Assembly (NCBI GenBank): GCA_021782815.1
Contig: JAJXUO010000024.1
Coordinates: forward strand, 1 to 41,637
From: Pseudomonadota bacterium
GTDB lineage: Bacteria; Pseudomonadota; Alphaproteobacteria; Rhodospirillales; Magnetospirillaceae
Reading direction: 5' to 3'
Length of the DNA stretch: 41,637 nucleotides
The position numbers and the translations under genes were made by a program. The notes beneath the pieces are model-generated. The model was not told the origin of the DNA. It saw only the letters and a program-made list of their open reading frames with translations, and did no database searches. How positions within the stretch are numbered: the stretch's first letter is position 1; every line of letters begins with the position of its first letter. Below are positions 17,514-25,047 of the stretch, in pieces.

Positions 17514-18779
17514 ATGACCAAGTCCACGAGCGGCGATTCCAAGAATACCCTCTACTGCTCGTTCTGCGGAAAGAGCCAGCACGAGGTCCGCAAACTGATC
17601 GCCGGGCCGACCGTATTCATTTGCGATGAATGCGTCGAGCTGTGCATGGACATCATCCGCGAGGAGCACAAGACTCATCTGGTGCGGTCGCGGGATGGCG
17701 TGCCCACGCCCCGCGATATCTGCGCGGTTCTGGATGATTACGTGATCGGTCAGCAGCATGCCAAGCGCGTGCTGGCCGTGGCGGTGCACAACCATTACAA
17801 GCGCCTGGGCCAGGGCGGTAAAAGCACGGATGTGGAGATCGCCAAGAGCAACATCCTGCTGGTGGGCCCCACCGGCTGTGGCAAGACCCTGCTGGCCCAG
17901 ACCCTGGCCCGCATTCTCGACGTGCCCTTCACCATGGCCGACGCCACCACGCTGACGGAAGCTGGCTATGTGGGCGAGGACGTGGAGAACATCATCCTGA
18001 AGCTGTTGCAGGCCGCCGACTACAATGTGGAGCGGGCCCAGCGCGGCATCGTCTATATCGACGAAGTGGATAAGATCAGCCGCAAGTCCGACAACCCCTC
18101 CATCACCCGCGACGTTTCGGGCGAGGGCGTGCAGCAGGCCCTGCTGAAGATCATGGAGGGCACGGTGGCCTCGGTGCCGCCTCAGGGCGGGCGCAAGCAT
18201 CCGCAGCAGGAATTCCTGCAGGTGGACACCACCAACATCCTGTTCATCTGCGGCGGCGCCTTCGCCGGTCTGGAAAAGATCATCAGCGGCCGCGGCCGCG
18301 GCACCTCCATCGGTTTCGGCGCCGACGTGCGCAGCCCGGAGGAACGCACCACCGGCGACATCCTGCGCGAGGTGGAGCCCGAGGATCTGCTGAAATTCGG
18401 CCTGATCCCCGAGTTCGTCGGCCGTTTGCCGGTGCTGGCCACCCTGACCGATCTCGACGAGGCGGCCCTGGTGGATATTCTCTCCAAGCCCAAGAACGCC
18501 CTGGTCAAACAGTACCAGCGTCTGTTCGAAATGGAGAATGTGCGCCTGACCTTCTCGGAGGACGCCCAGAAGCTGATCGCCCGCAAGGCCATCGCCCGCA
18601 AGACCGGCGCGCGCGGCCTGCGCTCGATCATGGAAGGCATTCTGCTGGATACCATGTTCGATCTGCCGGGTCTGGAAACGGTGGAGGAAGTGGTTATTAA
18701 CGGCGAGGTGGTGGAAGGCCGGGCCCAGCCGCTCTATATCTATGCTGACCGCCGCGAGGATACCGGCACCAGCGCCTGA
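17514..18779 (+). CDS. clpX: ClpX, AAA+ unfoldase subunit of Clp protease
   Basis: 421 residues. The N-terminal zinc-binding domain has Cys at residues 15, 18, 37 and 40 (CSFC and CDEC). The AAA+ module has Walker A GPTGCGKT, Walker [11 protein letters not shown], the pore-loop region [11 protein letters not shown] and the sensor block [19 protein letters not shown]. ClpX unfolds tagged substrates and feeds them to ClpP, encoded immediately upstream. Start and length are as expected for the family. Confidence 0.98.
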   Translation: MTKSTSGDSKNTLYCSFCGKSQHEVRKLIAGPTVFICDECVELCMDIIREEHKTHLVRSRDGVPTPRDICAVLDDYVIGQQHAKRVLAVAVHNHYKRLGQGGKSTDVEIAKSNILLVGPTGCGKTLLAQTLARILDVPFTMADATTLTEAGYVGEDVENIILKLLQAADYNVERAQRGIVYIDEVDKISRKSDNPSITRDVSGEGVQQALLKIMEGTVASVPPQGGRKHPQQEFLQVDTTNILFICGGAFAGLEKIISGRGRGTSIGFGADVRSPEERTTGDILREVEPEDLLKFGLIPEFVGRLPVLATLTDLDEAALVDILSKPKNALVKQYQRLFEMENVRLTFSEDAQKLIARKAIARKTGARGLRSIMEGILLDTMFDLPGLETVEEVVINGEVVEGRAQPLYIYADRREDTGTSA

Positions 18780-18787
18780 CGGGATCG

Positions 18788-18834
18788 CCCCGCCGGGGGT
18801 GGGTGCGGTTCGCGGCACTCTTCGGCGGGGTCTT
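18788..18834 (+). terminator. Possible weak terminator after clpX
   Basis: CCCCGCCG (18788-18795) pairs with CGGCGGGG (18823-18830), with a small inner GTGC/GCAC stem, followed by TCTT. The loop is long and the tail poor, so partial read-through into lon is likely. Confidence 0.35.
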
Positions 18835-18907
18835 CCGATGGAAGTTCCTGAAAAGACGTCCGAGATGATGGACGGACCCGGCCGATCGGTGTCCGCTTGC
18901 GGGGTGG

Positions 18908-18925
18908 CCCGCGCGATGGCGCGGG
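18908..18925 (+). other. GC hairpin in the lon leader
   Basis: CCCGCGC, a GATG loop and GCGCGGG form a perfect 7-bp stem 34 bases before the lon start codon, probably within its leader. Its role is unknown; I found no convincing sigma-32 heat-shock promoter in this gap. Confidence 0.35.
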
Positions 18926-18959
18926 TTGAACGGGATCGAAGCGAATTTTAAGAGGTAAC

Positions 18960-21377
18960 ATGGTCGAACTTGCGCCAGGTGATGTCTTCCCGGTTCTGCC
19001 GCTGCGAGACATCGTGGTCTTCCCGCACATGATCGTGCCGCTGTTCGTCGGACGGGAAAAGTCCGTGCGGGCGCTGGAAGACGTCATGCAGGACGACAAG
19101 CAGATCCTGCTGGTGGCCCAGAAGAACGCCGCCCAGGACGATCCCACCACCGACGACAGCTATCAGGTTCTGACGGTGTCCACCGTGCTGCAGCTTTTGA
19201 AGCTGCCCGACGGCACCGTGAAGGTGCTGGTGGAAGGCGGGCGGCGGGCCCATATCACCGAATTCACCGGCAACGAGGATTTCTTCCAGTGCCATGCGGC
19301 GCTGATGGACGACGATCTGGGCGATGCGCAGGAGCTCGAGGCCCTGTCGCGCTCGGTGGTGGCCCAGTTCGAGCAATATATCAAGCTCAACAAGAAGATC
19401 CCGCCGGAAGTGCTGGTGTCGGTCAATCAGATCGAGGATGCCGGCAAGCTGGCCGATACCGTGGCCTCGCATCTGCAGCTGAAGATTTCGGAAAAGCAGG
19501 AACTGCTGGAACTGGCCACCGTGTCGGAGCGGCTGGAGCGGGTTTATTCCTACATGGAATCCGAGATCGGCGTGCTGCAGGTGGAAAAGAAGATCCGCAG
19601 CCGGGTCAAGCGCCAGATGGAGAAGACCCAGCGCGAGTATTATCTGAACGAGCAGCTGAAGGCCATCCAGAAGGAGCTGGGCGAGGGCGAGGACGGACGC
19701 GACGAATCGGCCGAGATCGAGGAGCGCATCCAGAAAACCCGCCTCAGCAAGGAGGCCCATGAAAAGGCCATGGGCGAGCTGAAGAAGCTGCGCTCCATGA
19801 GCCCGATGTCGGCGGAAGCCACCGTGGTGCGCAATTATCTCGACTGGATCCTGTCGATCCCGTGGAAGAAACGCACCAAGGTCAAGCGCGACATCAAGGG
19901 CGCCGAGAAGATCCTCAATACCGACCATTACGGCCTGGACAAGGTCAAGGAACGCATCCTGGAATATCTGGCCGTGCAGGAACGCACCCAGAAGGTCAAG
20001 GGGCCGATCCTGTGCCTGGTGGGGCCGCCCGGTGTGGGCAAGACTTCGCTGGGGCGGTCCATCGCCACCGCCACCGGCCGGAATTTCGTGCGCATCTCCC
20101 TGGGCGGCGTGCGCGACGAATCCGAGATTCGCGGCCATCGCCGCACCTATATCGGCTCCATGCCCGGCAAGATCGTGCAGGGCATGAAGAAGGCCAAGTC
20201 GTCCAACCCGCTGTTCCTGCTGGACGAGGTGGACAAGCTGGGCGCCGACTGGCGCGGCGATCCGGCCTCGGCTCTGCTGGAGGTGCTGGACCCCGAACAG
20301 AACGCCACCTTCAACGATCATTACCTGGAAGTGGATTACGATCTTTCCGACGTGATGTTCGTTACCACCGCCAACACCCTGCGCATGCCCCAGCCGCTGC
20401 TGGACCGCATGGAGATCATTCGTCTGTCGGGCTACACCGAGGACGAAAAGGTGGAAATCGCCAAGCGCCACCTGATCGACAAGCAGGCCAAGGCGGCCGG
20501 TTTGAAGAACGGCGAGTGGTCGCTGTCCGACGACGCCCTGCGCGATCTGGTGCGCTACTACACCCGCGAGGCCGGGGTGCGCAATCTGGAGCGCGAGATC
20601 GCCAACCTGACCCGCAAGGCGGTGAAGGAGATCGTGACCAAGGGCCAGGGCACCAAGGTGACGGTGACGCGCCGTAATCTGGAAAAGTTCGCCGGGGTGC
20701 GCCGCTTCCGCTTCGGCGAGGCCGAGCTGGAGGATCTGGTGGGCGTGGTGACCGGCCTGGCCTGGACCGAGGTGGGCGGCGAACTGTTGTCCATCGAGGC
20801 GGTGTCCATGCCCGGCAAGGGCGTGTTCAGCCATACCGGCAAGCTGGGCGACGTCATGCAGGAATCGGTGCAGGCGGCGCGCTCCTACGTGCGCTCGCGC
20901 TCGGTCGATTTCGGCATCAAGCCCAATGTCTTCGTCAAGCGCGACATCCATGTGCATGTGCCGGAAGGCGCCACCCCGAAGGATGGTCCGTCCGCCGGCG
21001 TCGCCATGTGCACGGCCATCGTTTCGGTGCTGACCGGCATTCCGGTCCGTAAAGATGTGGCCATGACCGGCGAGATCACTTTGCGCGGCCGCGTGCTGCC
21101 CATCGGCGGTCTGAAGGAAAAATTGCTGGCGGCGTTGCGCGGCGGCTTGAAGACGGTGCTGATCCCCAAGGACAACGAAAAGGATCTGGCGGAAATCCCC
21201 GATAATGTGAAGCGCGGTCTGAAGATCATTCCGGTGGCGGTGGTGGACGAGGTCCTGGCCAACGCGCTGACCCAGCCCATTACCCCCATCGAGTGGGAGC
21301 CGGAGGACGACGAAGTAAAGTCCGTGGCGAAGACTGACGCGACAGAGACTTCAGACACAACAGTGATGACCCATTAA
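18960..21377 (+). CDS. lon: Lon protease (ATP-dependent, LonA type)
   Basis: 805 residues. The N-terminal substrate-recognition domain begins [24 protein letters not shown]. The AAA+ module has [13 protein letters not shown] near residue 355 and [11 protein letters not shown]. The protease domain carries the catalytic dyad Ser678 (PKDGPSAG) and Lys721 ([11 protein letters not shown]), 43 residues apart as in E. coli Lon. AGAGGTAAC precedes the ATG. Lon degrades misfolded and regulatory proteins; one family target in other bacteria is HU, encoded next, though nothing here proves that link. Confidence 0.98.
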   Translation: MVELAPGDVFPVLPLRDIVVFPHMIVPLFVGREKSVRALEDVMQDDKQILLVAQKNAAQDDPTTDDSYQVLTVSTVLQLLKLPDGTVKVLVEGGRRAHITEFTGNEDFFQCHAALMDDDLGDAQELEALSRSVVAQFEQYIKLNKKIPPEVLVSVNQIEDAGKLADTVASHLQLKISEKQELLELATVSERLERVYSYMESEIGVLQVEKKIRSRVKRQMEKTQREYYLNEQLKAIQKELGEGEDGRDESAEIEERIQKTRLSKEAHEKAMGELKKLRSMSPMSAEATVVRNYLDWILSIPWKKRTKVKRDIKGAEKILNTDHYGLDKVKERILEYLAVQERTQKVKGPILCLVGPPGVGKTSLGRSIATATGRNFVRISLGGVRDESEIRGHRRTYIGSMPGKIVQGMKKAKSSNPLFLLDEVDKLGADWRGDPASALLEVLDPEQNATFNDHYLEVDYDLSDVMFVTTANTLRMPQPLLDRMEIIRLSGYTEDEKVEIAKRHLIDKQAKAAGLKNGEWSLSDDALRDLVRYYTREAGVRNLEREIANLTRKAVKEIVTKGQGTKVTVTRRNLEKFAGVRRFRFGEAELEDLVGVVTGLAWTEVGGELLSIEAVSMPGKGVFSHTGKLGDVMQESVQAARSYVRSRSVDFGIKPNVFVKRDIHVHVPEGATPKDGPSAGVAMCTAIVSVLTGIPVRKDVAMTGEITLRGRVLPIGGLKEKLLAALRGGLKTVLIPKDNEKDLAEIPDNVKRGLKIIPVAVVDEVLANALTQPITPIEWEPEDDEVKSVAKTDATETSDTTVMTH

Positions 21378-21387
21378 AGGTCTGCAG

Positions 21388-21420
21388 AAAGACCGATGCT
21401 TCCGGGCATCGGTCTTTTCT
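21388..21420 (+). terminator. Rho-independent terminator of lon
   Basis: AAAGACCGATGC pairs perfectly with GCATCGGTCTTT (12 bp) around a 6-base TTCCGG loop, with a T-rich tail (TCTTTTCT). It begins 11 bases after the lon stop. Confidence 0.92.
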
Positions 21421-21530
21421 TTGGCAGGCTTTCTGTGACGCCCATCACACCTGAGGCGCGGGGGAAACGGCTTTCCGACTTGGCAAGCGAAAAATCGGCG
21501 GAAAAGCTGGGGGAAAGCCCTTATCTTCGA

Positions 21531-21560
21531 TTGACGGGGTGCGGAAAGTGGAATTAGACT
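21531..21560 (+). promoter_or_regulatory. Putative sigma-70 promoter of hupB
   Basis: TTGACG (21531-21536), an 18-base spacer and TAGACT (21555-21560). The -35 is close to consensus. Transcription would start near 21567, giving a leader of about 62 bases. Confidence 0.55.
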
Positions 21561-21628
21561 GCGCGCCATCCTATAAGTAGTCAGCATGTTGCTGGTTCCT
21601 ATGAGTTGTTTTGACGGAAGGGGGTCCC

Positions 21629-21904
21629 GTGGCTAACAAGAATGATCTCGTCGCCGTTGTGGCTAACAGCACTGGCCTGTCCAAGGCCGACGCCGCCAAG
21701 GCGGTTGATGCTGTGTTCGCGGCGATTACCGAATCCCTGCAGAAGGGTGATGAAGTCCGCCTGGTCGGTTTTGGCACGTTCGCCGTGTCCGAACGCGCTG
21801 CGTCCGAAGGCCGCAATCCGCGCACCGGCGAAAAGATCGAGATTCCGGCCTCCAAGCAGCCCAAGTTCAAGGCTGGTAAGGGCCTGAAGGACGCCGTGCA
21901 GTAA
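21629..21904 (+). CDS. hupB: DNA-binding protein HU
   Basis: 91 residues from a GTG start with GAAGGGGG upstream. The whole HU fold is present: [35 protein letters not shown] and the DNA-binding arm signature [15 protein letters not shown], ending [14 protein letters not shown] is a small nucleoid protein that bends DNA and helps phage and host recombination. Its own terminator follows at 21927-21956. Confidence 0.97.
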   Translation: MANKNDLVAVVANSTGLSKADAAKAVDAVFAAITESLQKGDEVRLVGFGTFAVSERAASEGRNPRTGEKIEIPASKQPKFKAGKGLKDAVQ

Positions 21905-21926
21905 GCACCGCCTTCATCGGGAAAGG

Positions 21927-21962
21927 CAATGCCGGTTGCGTTGGCGGCCGGCATTGTCGTTT
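21927..21962 (+). terminator. Probable terminator of hupB
   Basis: CAATGCCGG (21927-21935) pairs perfectly with CCGGCATTG (21948-21956), 9 bp with a 12-base loop, followed by TCGTTTC. It fills the gap between hupB and tRNA-Val. Confidence 0.65.
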
Positions 21963-21967
21963 CTGGA

Positions 21968-22043
21968 GGGCGGTTAGCTCAGTTGGTAGAGCGCCTCCTT
22001 TACACGGAGGATGTCGGGGGTTCGAGTCCCTCACCGCCCACCA
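21968..22043 (+). tRNA. tRNA-Val(UAC)
   Basis: 76 bases with CCA encoded. The acceptor stem GGGCGGT pairs with ACCGCCC, the D-arm reads TAGCTCAGTTGGTAGAGC, and the anticodon stem CCTCC/GGAGG holds the loop TTTACAC, giving anticodon UAC. The T-arm is GGGGGTTCGAGTCCCTC. Its 3' end faces the phage region and could be the integration site, but no second copy of its 3' end is seen in the window. Confidence 0.97.
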
Positions 22044-22064
22044 TAAGCCCGAATGAAATAAAAG

Positions 22065-22091
22065 GCGCTCCGGTTTTTCGGAGCGCTTTTT
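22065..22091 (+). terminator. Rho-independent terminator of tRNA-Val
   Basis: GCGCTCCG (22065-22072), a GTTTTT loop, CGGAGCGC (22079-22086) and a T5 tail; 8-bp perfect stem, 21 bases after the tRNA. Confidence 0.92.
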
Positions 22092-22123
22092 ATTTTGTTT
22101 TAAAGCGTTTGATGAAATAAAAA

Positions 22124-22158
22124 TAGACCCGGTGTATAATTCTGCACCGGGTCTTTTC
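22124..22158. terminator. Bidirectional intrinsic terminator at the element boundary
   Basis: AGACCCGGTG (22125-22134) pairs with CACCGGGTCT (22145-22154) around a TATAATTCTG loop. A-rich sequence precedes and TTTT follows, so it can stop transcription both ways. On the minus strand it would end the small gene at 22203-22472. Confidence 0.8.
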
Positions 22159-22202
22159 TAATGTATTATTGCTTCACATGTTGTTCGTTGTGGTGCGATG
22201 GA

Positions 22203-22472
22203 TTACTTGTGGTGCCAACCAATGGCTGAATCCTCGCCGGGATCATCCTCCTCGACGTCCTCGGTCTGGCATCCCCAGGCCGCCAGATCGTCGATGTCCC
22301 GGTCCGTCATCTGGACCACCAGCCAGGACCGGCCGTTGCCTTGCGGGGCGACGGTGGCTTCGTCGAGAATGCGCCGCAGGAGGGCGCTGGCGCTCTCCTC
22401 CTCGTCGGCGCGCAGCCGTCGCCAGGACCACCCCGCCGGAATGGGTGGCTTGTTTTCACATTTCCCTGTCAT
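22203..22472 (-). CDS. Small acidic hypothetical protein
   Basis: 89 residues from an ATG at 22472, with AAAGG 11 bases upstream; a GTG three codons earlier is possible. I do not recognise a family. The protein has a central stretch GRSWLVVQMTDRDIDDLAAWG and a very acidic C-terminus (TEDVEEDDPGED). It is co-directional with the repressor but 196 bases downstream of it, beyond a hairpin-rich gap, and ends just before a bidirectional terminator. It could be an element accessory gene or a host gene at the junction. Confidence 0.6.
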   Translation of the reverse strand: MTGKCENKPPIPAGWSWRRLRADEEESASALLRRILDEATVAPQGNGRSWLVVQMTDRDIDDLAAWGCQTEDVEEDDPGEDSAIGWHHK

Positions 22473-22498
22473 GTCGCACACTACCTTTGATGACCCGG

Positions 22499-22589
22499 CT
22501 CCCTGCTGAAGGGAGGGCGAGTCCGCTGTTGGCGGGACGGCGTTTCGTGTTCAACCCGGCACCGTGGCTCGACAGGTGGCCCCCTGTCG
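22499..22589. other. Cluster of three hairpins in the gap between repressor and small acidic gene
   Basis: CTCCCT/AGGGAG (22499-22515, 5-base loop), GTCC-GC/GC-GGAC with one bulge (22521-22538) and CGACAGG/CCTGTCG (22570-22589, 6-base loop) lie in a row in a 196-base non-coding gap. A fourth, weaker CCCT/AGGG pair follows at 22591-22608. The arrangement suggests a structured RNA or a multi-site protein binding region; I cannot assign it to a known family. Confidence 0.4.
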
Positions 22590-22668
22590 GCCCTCGCTCT
22601 TGCAAGGGGTGCTTGGTTATCGTCAGAGAAAAAGGCTTTTTGCAAGCGGCGGCGGGAGCGGGCCGGGT

Positions 22669-23364
22669 TTAAAACACCTCGGGACGATAGGCGCCCACCA
22701 CCAGGGCCAGCACCTCCACTTCCTCGCCGTCGTCGACGGCCAGGGGGGTTTGATGCGCCGGATCATCCGACAGCGGCCACAGCCAGGAGCGGCCGCGCCC
22801 ATCCACCCGTAATTCCTTCACCGTGGCTTCCACCAGGCCGGTTTCGGACCGGCGTTGCACCACCACCCGCTGACCGGAGCGGGGGGATTGCTGAATATCG
22901 GAAAAGCGCACGCAGACGATGACACTGCCGTCGGGATAAAGGCGGTTCATGCTGCTGCCGCGCACCTCCAGGCCGAAATGCTCGGCCTGGGGGAAGCGCG
23001 GATCGGGGGCGGCGCCGGGCACCGGCCGCCACTCGGCCGCATTCCATTCCAACGCCTCGATCCAGCTTCCGGCCTGCACGGCGCCCCGCGTCAGAATGGC
23101 GGAGGGAGCCTCGCGCGGCACGGCCATGGGGCCTTCGCCGTCCAGCAGCCAGGCCAGGCGAATGCCGAGGCGGGCGCAATAGTCGCGCGCCACGCTGCGC
23201 TTCAGGCCGCGGCCCGAGGATTCGTGGGCGGAATAGGTGGCCTGGGGCAGGCCGAAGGCCGACCAGAAGGCTTTCTGGGTGCGGAACCCTGCCGCCAGCC
23301 GGGCCTGTTTCAGGCGGGCGGCAATGGCGGCGGTATCGGCGGAACGGGGAGCGTCGTCGTCCAT
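22669..23364 (-). CDS. LexA/CI-like phage repressor with self-cleaving S24 peptidase domain
   Basis: 231 residues. The N-terminal helix-turn-helix spans about residues 12-65 (AARLKQARLAAGFRTQKAFW, then LPQATYSAHESSGRG). The C-terminal domain has the expected A-G cleavage site at residues 98-99 (VQAGSW), the catalytic Ser138 in GSSMNRLYPDGSVIV and the likely Lys183 in TVKEL. This is the layout of repressors that cut themselves when RecA is activated by DNA damage. It is divergent from the rightward genes, with repeated TACAAAAC motifs in between as candidate operators. The ATG at 23364 has only a weak ribosome-binding site. Confidence 0.9.
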   Translation of the reverse strand: MDDDAPRSADTAAIAARLKQARLAAGFRTQKAFWSAFGLPQATYSAHESSGRGLKRSVARDYCARLGIRLAWLLDGEGPMAVPREAPSAILTRGAVQAGSWIEALEWNAAEWRPVPGAAPDPRFPQAEHFGLEVRGSSMNRLYPDGSVIVCVRFSDIQQSPRSGQRVVVQRRSETGLVEATVKELRVDGRGRSWLWPLSDDPAHQTPLAVDDGEEVEVLALVVGAYRPEVF

Positions 23365-23372
23365 GGCACGGA

Positions 23373-23459
23373 TTGTAGTGCCCGCCGTCGGGAAGGCAAT
23401 GGCGGAAAAACTACAAAACGCGATACAAAACCTTGACGAGAAATTACGTAATGTAATAT
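23373..23459. promoter_or_regulatory. Putative immunity operators and rightward early promoter
   Basis: TACAAAAC occurs twice in direct repeat (23412-23419 and 23424-23431), and TTGTAG at 23373-23378 is an inverted copy of CTACAA at 23411-23416. Overlapping the right side is a promoter-like pair, TTGACG (23433-23438) and TAATAT (23454-23459), with a short 15-base spacer around the palindrome ATTACGTAAT (23443-23452). The region is AT-rich against its surroundings and lies between the repressor and the rightward genes, as in lambda-type immunity regions. Binding is inferred. Confidence 0.5.
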
Positions 23460-23562
23460 TTCCGAGGGGCGGCGAAGGGGATCGCTGCTCTCACCCATCG
23501 TTGTTTCGTCCTGAAGCAATGCGGATGGTGGGGATACCTTTCACAATGAGGGGTTGATTTTC

Positions 23563-23901
23563 ATGAGCAACATGCCCGAACGGGCCTTGTGGATTGCCGT
23601 TCTGCACCGGGCTGTCGAGGACGTGTTCGGCATCGGCACGCAGCGGGGAGGGCCCGACGCCAAGGGGGCCGATCTGGACCGCGACCGGGCCCTGCAATGG
23701 GTTCTGCGCGGCGGGCCCGACTTTCGCGACGTCTGCGAAATGGCCGGGTTCGAAGCCCGCACCGTTCGCCGCGTCATCCTGAGCGGATGGGCGGCGCGGC
23801 GTGAAACGGCATCTTTCGCCTTGCAGGATATTTTCGCTCTGCTGAAGGGCGGCGAACAACACGGAGAGGGAGACAATGAGAGCCAAGCCGAAACTGCATA
23901 A
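23563..23901 (+). CDS. Small early phage protein with helix-turn-helix-like segment
   Basis: 112 residues from an ATG at 23563 with GAGGGG 9 bases upstream. The centre, RALQWVLRGGPDFRDVCEMAGFEARTVRRVI, looks like a DNA-binding helix-turn-helix and resembles small proteins found ahead of terminase genes in alphaproteobacterial prophages; this resemblance is from memory. It is the first rightward gene after the putative operator region and overlaps the next gene by 26 bases. A regulatory role is possible but unproved. Confidence 0.65.
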   Translation: MSNMPERALWIAVLHRAVEDVFGIGTQRGGPDAKGADLDRDRALQWVLRGGPDFRDVCEMAGFEARTVRRVILSGWAARRETASFALQDIFALLKGGEQHGEGDNESQAETA

Positions 23902-24442
23902 AGGCGGACGCAAGCGCCAAAGCGGCCCCCGTAGCGCTTCGGGCGCCCTGAAACCCGGGGATGCCGCTCCGATCGCCCTGGTGCGCCGCCGCGCCGCCAT
24001 GGCCGGGGTGGCCGAGGAGGTGGTGCGCGCCAGCCCTCTGGCCGGGTATGCCCTGGGGTTGCTGCTGCTGCGCGGGGTGATCGGCCGCGATCAGCATGAT
24101 GCCGGCCTGCGTTTCGGGCGGGATTGGAACCGATGGTCGCTGTTGGCCGGCCTGCCCGCCCATCAGTTGCGCCTGCCCACCGGCGGGGTCCGGCCCGAAA
24201 CCACCGAGGCCGATTGGCTGCGGGTGCGCGACCGTTATCTGGCGGCCTGCGCCGAGGTGCGGCCGGTCTGGCCGGTGATCGAGGCGGTGGTGATGGACGA
24301 TTGGCCCGACAGCCCGGAAAGCATGGCCCTGTTTCTCGATCGTCCCCAGGCGGTGGCGGCGCTGAAATCAGGGCTGGATTTTCTGGCGCGGTTTTATCGT
24401 ATCGGCACCTGTGGACGGGAAGGCGGTGCTGGAAAACCGTAA
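23876..24442 (+). CDS. Conserved phage protein of unknown function
   Basis: 188 residues. The N-terminus is strongly basic (KPKLHKGGRKRQSGPRSASG then ALKPGDAAPIA), followed by an alpha-helical body and a Trp-rich segment DWLRVRDRYLAACAEVRPVWP. The pattern resembles proteins preceding terminase genes in alphaproteobacterial prophages, but I cannot name a domain. It overlaps the upstream gene by 26 bases and is separated from the terminase genes by a putative promoter and a strong terminator, so it probably belongs to the early unit. Confidence 0.65.
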   Translation: MRAKPKLHKGGRKRQSGPRSASGALKPGDAAPIALVRRRAAMAGVAEEVVRASPLAGYALGLLLLRGVIGRDQHDAGLRFGRDWNRWSLLAGLPAHQLRLPTGGVRPETTEADWLRVRDRYLAACAEVRPVWPVIEAVVMDDWPDSPESMALFLDRPQAVAALKSGLDFLARFYRIGTCGREGGAGKP

Positions 24443-24467
24443 AAATAAGCTTTCATAAAAATAAAGG

Positions 24468-24496
24468 TTGTGCTTTTTTCCGGCCCGTGCCATATA
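24468..24496 (+). promoter_or_regulatory. Putative late promoter ahead of the packaging genes
   Basis: TTGTGC (24468-24473), a 17-base spacer and CATATA (24491-24496) in an AT-rich gap. The -10 is weak. Transcription would start near 24503, directly before the terminator at 24520. Confidence 0.35.
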
Positions 24497-24519
24497 CGTA
24501 ATATCACGTTGAGCAATTG

Positions 24520-24553
24520 CGCCCGGACCTGCTGGTCCGGGCGTTTTCGTTTT
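24520..24553 (+). terminator. Strong intrinsic terminator immediately before the terminase genes
   Basis: CGCCCGGACC, a TGCT loop and GGTCCGGGCG (10-bp perfect stem, 24520-24543), followed by TTTTCGTTTT. It ends 8 bases before the terminase small-subunit ATG. It either closes the early unit or controls entry into the late operon by antitermination. Confidence 0.88.
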
Positions 24554-24561
24554 GGGGTGCC

Positions 24562-25047
24562 ATGTCCAGCCGATCCAAGCTTAGCGATGACCAATGGTTG
24601 CAGATCGAGGCCGCCCTGCTGGCGGGGGAGAGCGTACCGGCCTTGAGCGCCCGTTACGCCATCAGCGAAAGCGCCATCCGCAAACGCATGCGTGGCCGCC
24701 TGACAATGATGCGGGAACTCTGTTCCTGGCCCGATGCCGTGGAGTCGCCCCGATCGCTGTCGGCGCAGTTGCGCGCCGTCTCCCGCCATCTGGCCCTGGC
24801 GGCGGCCTTCGGCAGCGCCACCGCGCACCGGTTGGCCGAACTGGCCCATGACCAGGCCGGCCTGTTGGGCGCGGAGAGCGGCGATGCCGGCGATCAGGTC
24901 AAGCGCACGCTGGCCCTGATCGCCGGCGCCAACGAGGCGGCGCGCATCGGCCTTAATCTGTTGAACGCGAAAACAGAGGTGGTGGGCGAGGAGGACGAGC
25001 CCACCCGCTGCGGACTGGGGCATTTTTATGGAGAAGCCGACCCTTAA
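24562..25047 (+). CDS. Putative terminase small subunit
   Basis: 161 residues from an ATG at 24562. The N-terminal helix-turn-helix (LSDDQWLQIEAALLAGESV, then SARYAISESAIRKRM) is typical of DNA-recognition subunits of phage terminases; the rest is helical. The frame is open upstream to 24517, but that part overlaps the terminator stem. It overlaps the large-subunit gene by 20 bases, which supports the assignment. The function is inferred from position and helix-turn-helix, not from a clear family signature. Confidence 0.72.
   Translation: MSSRSKLSDDQWLQIEAALLAGESVPALSARYAISESAIRKRMRGRLTMMRELCSWPDAVESPRSLSAQLRAVSRHLALAAAFGSATAHRLAELAHDQAGLLGAESGDAGDQVKRTLALIAGANEAARIGLNLLNAKTEVVGEEDEPTRCGLGHFYGEADP

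Noticed and set aside
18780-18959. Heat-shock (sigma-32) promoter for lon
   Set aside because: A CTTG-like -35 can be found near 18897, but there is no acceptable -10 at the right distance.
21968-22043. tRNA-Val called as a proven attachment site
   Set aside because: The position is suggestive, but no duplicated 3' end and no integrase is in the window, so it stays a hypothesis.
22540-22812. Possible small protein genes in the hairpin-rich gap
   Set aside because: The frames have no good start site, and one runs into the repressor gene on the opposite strand. The stems explain the region better, so I report structure rather than a gene.
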